Source of the DNA: Bacillota bacterium
GTDB taxonomy: Bacteria > Bacillota > Clostridia > Acetivibrionales > DSM-27016
Direction of reading: 5' to 3'
Length of the DNA: 64,000 nt
NCBI GenBank assembly: GCA_023390115.1
Contig: JAEWDM010000009.1
Coordinates: 1-64,000, forward strand
Both the position numbers and the translations under genes were made by a program. Numbering within the stretch: position 1 is the stretch's first letter; every line of letters starts with the position of its first letter. Below the pieces are notes generated by a model, which was not told the origin of the DNA, did no database searches, and saw only the letters and a list, made by a program, of their open reading frames with translations. Below, piece by piece: positions 59,782-64,000 of this stretch.

Positions 59782-61541
59782 ATGTAAAAGAATTGTTCGG
59801 ATTTATGAATGAAAATGATATAAAATTATTCTTAAGGAACGGCAGCCTTTGTGTCGAAGCGCCGAAAAATTTAATAACCCAAGAAATAAAAACCAGCATG
59901 ATACGGCAAAAGCAAAATATAATTGAAGTACTTGAGTGCTTTCCCGATTTCAGGGATGCTATTTTCCAAAGGGACGAAAAGGAAGCTGTCCTTCCAACCT
60001 ATGCTCAGGAAAGGCTGTGGACTTTCCAAAAAACAATCCCGGGACATGAGAAGTATCTGAACACTCATATGGCTTTTTCCCTGCAAGGAGAACTGGATAC
60101 ATCAGCGATAAAGAAAAGCGTATATGCTATTATAGAAAGGCATGAGGCCTTAAGGACAAGGTTTTTAATAAATAATGGCAGGCTTGAGGTAGATATAAGG
60201 AAGGAAACTGATATAAATTTCCTTGAATATGATCTCTCTGTGGAAGGTAAGCTCCTTGAGCCTTTGGAAGAGGAAGCCGGAAAGCTGATTTTTTCGGAGA
60301 TCAGGAGACCGTTTGACCTGGAAAAGGATCTTCTGGCCAGGGCCTTGCTTGTGAAGGTGAGGCCCCGCTTCTATAAGCTTATTTTTATTTTTTCAAATCT
60401 GGTTACAGACGGTTGGTCGGCCAAGGTTTTCCATAACGAGTTGAAGCAGTTATATACTTCAATAGTGTCAGGCATGGAAACGGATATACCTACTCTTCCC
60501 GTACAATATTATGATTATGCCATGAACATTAGGAGTACAGACTATAAAAAACGATACAAAAACTCAATTGACTTCTGGATAAATACATTGAAAGGCGTTC
60601 CTGCGGAAATAGATTTTGCAATTGATTACAGAAGAAATACACAAAAGAGCTTTGAGGGAAAAAGGGAAAAATTCTTTTTTGATAATGAACTTGTATATGC
60701 TTTAAAGAAAGTATGCAAACAAGAAAAAGTGACGTTGTTTGTTATGATGCTGACAATTGTGGATTTTCTTATTTACAAATATTCCAATAATAATGATTTC
60801 GCAGTTTTTGTTCCAGTGATAAACAGGGACAACAAACCCATGCAAAATTTGGTGGGCCTATTTGACAATCTTCTGATTTTCAGGACTAAAATCAATAAGG
60901 AATCCTCTGTAATAGAACATTTGATAAAAGTAAAGGACAAAGTATATGCGGCTTTTGAACATCAGGCTCTTCCTTTTGAGATCGTGGTGCAGGAACTGAA
61001 AATTATCCCCAAATTCCAGGTGCAGATATCTATGCTGGATAAATCCATGAGAAAGCTGGAATTGCCGGGAATACAGGCGGAACTCCTTGAGGTCGACCTA
61101 AAAACCTGCATGTGCGATATGGAGATTTACTTTTGGGAAAGTGAGGCGGGCCTTCAGGGGCATATACAATATTCAAAGGATTTGTTTAAGGATGAGACCA
61201 TGAAAAGAATTACATATGAATTGCACTCCATTGCAAACCTGATAGCAAGGGATTCTGAGCAGAAAATAGCAGATCTGGGTTTAAGGACTGAGGCGCCGAG
61301 CATAAATAACAGCATGATTTATAAAAAACTTAGGAAGGAAATAAATTCTATTTGCAGTGGGCTTTTAGAAATAGAGAAGGTCTGCCTTAAAAAGAGCTTT
61401 TACGAACTAGGGGGGCACTCTTTTTCTTTTATTAAATTCCTGAGTATTTTAGAGGATAGGTACAAAATAAAATATTTAAATACAGATGCTTATTCTTATC
61501 CAATAGAAAGAATTATTGCCGACATTATACATAACAATTAA
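59778..61541 (+). CDS. NRPS C*-PCP with TubC-like docking domain; condensation motif destroyed
   Basis: In this 587-residue protein residues 1-50 look like a TubC-type N-terminal docking domain (LFGFMNENDIKLFLRNGSL). A condensation domain follows (70-500), then a PCP (about 515-585, YELGGHSFSF). There is no adenylation domain. The catalytic HHxxxDG reads Ser206-Asn207-LVT-Asp211-Gly212, so both His residues are lost while DGWS is kept. Either it does not form amide bonds, or it acts as a recruitment or atypical condensation domain. The PCP must be loaded in trans. It is translationally coupled to the PKS gene. Confidence 0.9.
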   Translation: MNVKELFGFMNENDIKLFLRNGSLCVEAPKNLITQEIKTSMIRQKQNIIEVLECFPDFRDAIFQRDEKEAVLPTYAQERLWTFQKTIPGHEKYLNTHMAFSLQGELDTSAIKKSVYAIIERHEALRTRFLINNGRLEVDIRKETDINFLEYDLSVEGKLLEPLEEEAGKLIFSEIRRPFDLEKDLLARALLVKVRPRFYKLIFIFSNLVTDGWSAKVFHNELKQLYTSIVSGMETDIPTLPVQYYDYAMNIRSTDYKKRYKNSIDFWINTLKGVPAEIDFAIDYRRNTQKSFEGKREKFFFDNELVYALKKVCKQEKVTLFVMMLTIVDFLIYKYSNNNDFAVFVPVINRDNKPMQNLVGLFDNLLIFRTKINKESSVIEHLIKVKDKVYAAFEHQALPFEIVVQELKIIPKFQVQISMLDKSMRKLELPGIQAELLEVDLKTCMCDMEIYFWESEAGLQGHIQYSKDLFKDETMKRITYELHSIANLIARDSEQKIADLGLRTEAPSINNSMIYKKLRKEINSICSGLLEIEKVCLKKSFYELGGHSFSFIKFLSILEDRYKIKYLNTDAYSYPIERIIADIIHNN

Positions 61542-61552
61542 CGAGGGATTGT

Positions 61553-61846
61553 ATGGAAGAGATTATGACGGGTTCTCTAAACGACAAAAGCAGTATTGAT
61601 AAAGGGAGCATTATAAAGGATTTGATTAAAACTCTGGAAGGAATTCTCAAAATGGATAGCATAAAGAGCGGAGACAATATATTTGTTCTTGGCGCCAGCT
61701 CCCTTCAGGCTATAAATTTTGCTGCTGAAATAAGCGGCAGGTATGGCATAGCATTTAAGACGAGCAATTTGTTTAAATTGAAAAGCATAGAGGAAATTGC
61801 AGACTATATTTTGCAGAGCCAAATGGGAGATAGCATGATATTTTGA
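61553..61846 (+). CDS. Free-standing carrier protein
   Basis: 97 residues with phosphopantetheine site Ser50 in LGASSLQAI; the usual Asp before Ser is replaced by Ser. GAGGG lies 4 bases before the ATG. It is placed 11 bases after the C*-PCP gene and 31 bases before the BtrH-like gene, matching the ACP/BtrH-like pairing at the left edge of the window. It probably carries the acyl group used by the transferase. Confidence 0.82.
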   Translation: MEEIMTGSLNDKSSIDKGSIIKDLIKTLEGILKMDSIKSGDNIFVLGASSLQAINFAAEISGRYGIAFKTSNLFKLKSIEEIADYILQSQMGDSMIF

Positions 61847-61877
61847 CTGGACAGCACTTAAAAAGAGGTGAATGAAT

Positions 61878-62864
61878 ATGAGCGATGAAAAGCCTATTTT
61901 CAAAAGCTATTTTGATTTAGGAATAAAGCCGTTTAATGAGGTATATTACAAAAGTTGCTACTACAACCCTTTAATATCGACAATATTGTGGTGTAAAAAA
62001 AGTTTTAACCCATTAATGGCCAACGAAGTTTTTGCTTATACCGAAAATTCGGCAAAAACAATAGGGGTTTCTATTAAAAGTCATTTTGGTACTTATGAAA
62101 AGAAAATGCTGGAACGTATGGGCATTTACTTGGAGAATATTGATATTGACGATGAAACTATAATAGGTAATATAAAAAAACACATAGAAAACAATACGCC
62201 TGTAATGATTGAAGTTGATTCTTTAAGTTATCCAAAGCTTACATACTATATATCTGATGTCATGTATACCCATTACATGCTAATTACCGGATATAATAAC
62301 CAAAAAGGCGAATTTAAAATAATTGAGACCATAAGCCAGACGGAAGAGACCAGCATCACTTATGATTTGCTGAGAAAATGCTACTTTAATTTAAAGGACA
62401 AAGGGGCGGCGTTTTTAATTAAAAATAATGCGGCTATAAGTTCAGGAGAGGAATTTTCCAGGCAGGATTATGTACATCACCTTAAAAAATCTGGAGATGA
62501 AATTATGAAAGGTTTTGTTAAACTGCAAGACGCCATACAAAACATAAGGAATTTGGATGGAAGAATGGAGCTGAATGGTACGAAGGATAATCCTGAAAAC
62601 CTGTTCTTCGAGTTTTATGAGATAGTCAAAACAAAAAACCTTGAAAAGTATAAAACTGAGAAGCTTTTTGAAACGCAAGAGTTTTCTTCAAGATATGACA
62701 GCTTAATGGATTACTGGGGAAGGGTTAAAAATCTTATTACAAAATATGTAATATTTAATGACAAGGCTTTGCTCCAAAGTGCTGCTGAAAGAGCGCAAGA
62801 GGCAATACAATTGGAAGTGAATTTATATAATGGTATATATAAATTTATTGAAGAAACAAATTAA
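61878..62864 (+). CDS. BtrH-like acyl/aminoacyl transferase
   Basis: I use the ATG at 61878 (328 residues), because AGAGGTG is 7 bases upstream; the ATG at 61872 is too close to it. Cys27 in YYKSCYYN and His132 in HYMLITGYNNQ correspond to Cys250 and His355 of the A-PCP-BtrH protein at 3-1691, and the helical C-terminal half (WGRVKNLITKY) is also similar. BtrH of butirosin biosynthesis transfers an acyl group from an ACP to an amine. Here the partner is likely the ACP just upstream, giving chain release by amide formation. The acceptor is unknown. Confidence 0.75.
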   Translation: MSDEKPIFKSYFDLGIKPFNEVYYKSCYYNPLISTILWCKKSFNPLMANEVFAYTENSAKTIGVSIKSHFGTYEKKMLERMGIYLENIDIDDETIIGNIKKHIENNTPVMIEVDSLSYPKLTYYISDVMYTHYMLITGYNNQKGEFKIIETISQTEETSITYDLLRKCYFNLKDKGAAFLIKNNAAISSGEEFSRQDYVHHLKKSGDEIMKGFVKLQDAIQNIRNLDGRMELNGTKDNPENLFFEFYEIVKTKNLEKYKTEKLFETQEFSSRYDSLMDYWGRVKNLITKYVIFNDKALLQSAAERAQEAIQLEVNLYNGIYKFIEETN

Positions 62865-62882
62865 ATGACGGGAGAACTTATT

Positions 62883-64000
62883 TTGAAAAAGAGGGAGTTT
62901 ACTATAGAAAATGAATATAAGTATAACTACAAAAGCAGTGTAGCTTGGCTTGTCTCTCATATGATGAAATATAAATTCTACGTTTTGGGCTTTATTTTAG
63001 CGAGTATATTAATGACCGTTTTATCGGTGAATGTATCCAGACTTACAGGAGATGCATTTAATTTTGTACTTGAGTCAAGTATGGACAGAGACCGGTTTAA
63101 ATTTATAGTATTTGGAATTCTTGGAGCTTCCTTTGCTATATTGGCTGCCAAATTGTCCAATTACTTTTTTATTGAGATTATAGCTTCAAGAATAGAAAGA
63201 GATACAAGGGAAGAGCTTTACCTAAATCTTTTGGGTAAAAGCCAGACCTTCCATAATAGGCACAGGGCAGGAGACATAATGGCCAGTGCGGGCAATGATG
63301 TCCAATTTCTAAACGGCATGACAAACCCGGGATTAAGCAACATTTTTAATGCGGTTGTTAATCTGGTGGTACCGATTATCTTTATCGCCTATATTAACAG
63401 CAAATTGCTGCTAGTGCCTGTAATTTTTGAAGCTTTCTTTCTTGTATCCTTGCGGCATTACGCAAAGAGATTTTTTCCAGTGGCAGCGGAGACCACAAAG
63501 AGCTTCAGTACCATGAGTGCGGATTTGACAGAGGTTTTGAGCGGGATAGTGGTGGTAAAAGGAGCGGGACAGGAAGAAAAAGAAATATCAAAGTTTGCTA
63601 AAAATGTGTCATGGAACCGTGACATAAACATTAAAAAAGGAAAGCTTCAGGCCTCATACCTGCCTCCTTTGTTTTTCGGGCTGGCACTGGTCCTTTCCTT
63701 TATACACAGTATTATACTTTATAGACAAGGATCCGTAAAGGTAGGAGATATAGTTTATTATATCGGCCTTGTAAGTATGTTGAATGCCTACTCTGCTACC
63801 TTTATCGACAGCTTTTCCCATATACAGCTTGGGATGGCGGCGGCAAGGCGTATATTAGGTCTTATAAAATCCGACACCGAGGTTGATGAAAACGCCGGAG
63901 GCTACAGCGGAAAGATGAAGGGTTCCATAACCTTTGAAAATGTGACCTTTGCCTATGATAATGGAACGGTGTTGGAGGATATTTCATTTTCGGTAAAGCC
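62883..64000 (+). CDS. ABC exporter, membrane domain fused to ATPase (3' truncated by window)
   Basis: TTG start with GGGAGA about 9 bases upstream. The frame is open to the window end. The visible about 370 residues contain an ABC-transporter type 1 membrane domain: hydrophobic segments such as FYVLGFILASILMTVLSV, the loop with HNRHRAGDIMA, and the LGMAAARRILGLI segment that precedes the nucleotide-binding domain. That domain is just starting (GSITFENVTFAYDNG) when the window ends. It is a homodimer/heterodimer type exporter, likely for the product of the NRPS/PKS operon, being 18 bases after the BtrH-like gene. Confidence 0.88.
   Translation, partial: MKKREFTIENEYKYNYKSSVAWLVSHMMKYKFYVLGFILASILMTVLSVNVSRLTGDAFNFVLESSMDRDRFKFIVFGILGASFAILAAKLSNYFFIEIIASRIERDTREELYLNLLGKSQTFHNRHRAGDIMASAGNDVQFLNGMTNPGLSNIFNAVVNLVVPIIFIAYINSKLLLVPVIFEAFFLVSLRHYAKRFFPVAAETTKSFSTMSADLTEVLSGIVVVKGAGQEEKEISKFAKNVSWNRDINIKKGKLQASYLPPLFFGLALVLSFIHSIILYRQGSVKVGDIVYYIGLVSMLNAYSATFIDSFSHIQLGMAAARRILGLIKSDTEVDENAGGYSGKMKGSITFENVTFAYDNGTVLEDISFSVK

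Noticed and set aside
61872..61877. ATG at 61872 as the BtrH-like start
   Set aside because: It is one base from AGAGGTG; the ATG at 61878 has the normal 7-base spacing.
1..64000. CRISPR array, tRNA or rRNA genes, transposases
   Set aside because: No regularly spaced short repeats, cloverleaf or rRNA-like stretches, and no transposase motifs were seen by reading; a tRNA or repeat search program was not available.

Overview
The window looks like chromosome of a mesophilic cellulosome-producing Clostridium (Ruminiclostridium-like). The evidence is a scaffoldin with CBM3, X2 and type I cohesin modules, a run of dockerin-bearing cellulases behind it, strong AGGAGG ribosome binding sites, A+T-rich gaps, and clostridial NRPS/PKS genes. 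I cannot name the species. No tRNA, rRNA, CRISPR array or insertion sequence was recognised.

Layout. (1) 1-2069: the 3' end of an NRPS (A-PCP fused to a BtrH-like transferase) and a free-standing carrier protein. (2) 2070-27535: a cellulosome operon. It has a 1.2 kb leader, then a scaffoldin (2 CBM3, 4 X2, 4 cohesins), GH48, GH8, CBM4-Ig-GH9, GH74 xyloglucanase, CBM30-like-Ig-GH9, a membrane-anchored single cohesin (OrfX-like) and three GH9-CBM3c enzymes. All enzymes carry C-terminal dockerins. A 16-bp stem-loop closes the block. (3) 27696-33629: a compact vanG-type glycopeptide-resistance operon (vanR, vanS, vanG, vanXY, vanT), visibly richer in G+C than its surroundings. (4) 33774-36780 on the minus strand: UDP-glucose dehydrogenase, a GT4-type glycosyltransferase and a small unknown gene. 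(5) 37078-48865: an A+T-rich biosynthetic locus with a divergent radical-SAM protein, a flavodoxin-ferredoxin fusion, a 2174-residue FAAL-ACP-KS-pseudoAT-ACP-alpha-oxoamine synthase, a winged-helix O-methyltransferase-like protein and a B12-binding radical-SAM enzyme. (6) 49203-51992: a DEAD-box helicase and an ABC-F ATPase. (7) 52248-64000: a perfect-consensus promoter, a decayed asparagine-synthetase remnant, then an NRPS/PKS operon (C-A-PCP; AT-less KS-KR-ACP; C*-PCP with a destroyed HH motif; free ACP; BtrH-like transferase; ABC exporter running off the edge).

How the genes work together. The scaffoldin collects the dockerin enzymes on cellulose, with GH48 and the GH9 set as the core cellulolytic mix and GH74 adding xyloglucan. 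Stable stem-loops directly after the scaffoldin and GH48 genes suggest that subunit ratios are set at the mRNA level. The van genes would switch peptidoglycan precursors to D-Ala-D-Ser. The most novel piece is the FAAL/PKS/oxoamine-synthase locus. Its domain logic parallels the HBM (bipyrrole) branch of prodigiosin biosynthesis, but starts from a fatty acid, so I predict an alkylated, perhaps O-methylated and radical-SAM-modified 4-hydroxypyrrole or related aminoketone. The two NRPS segments at the window edges share a BtrH-like transferase next to a free carrier protein, so they are probably related systems.
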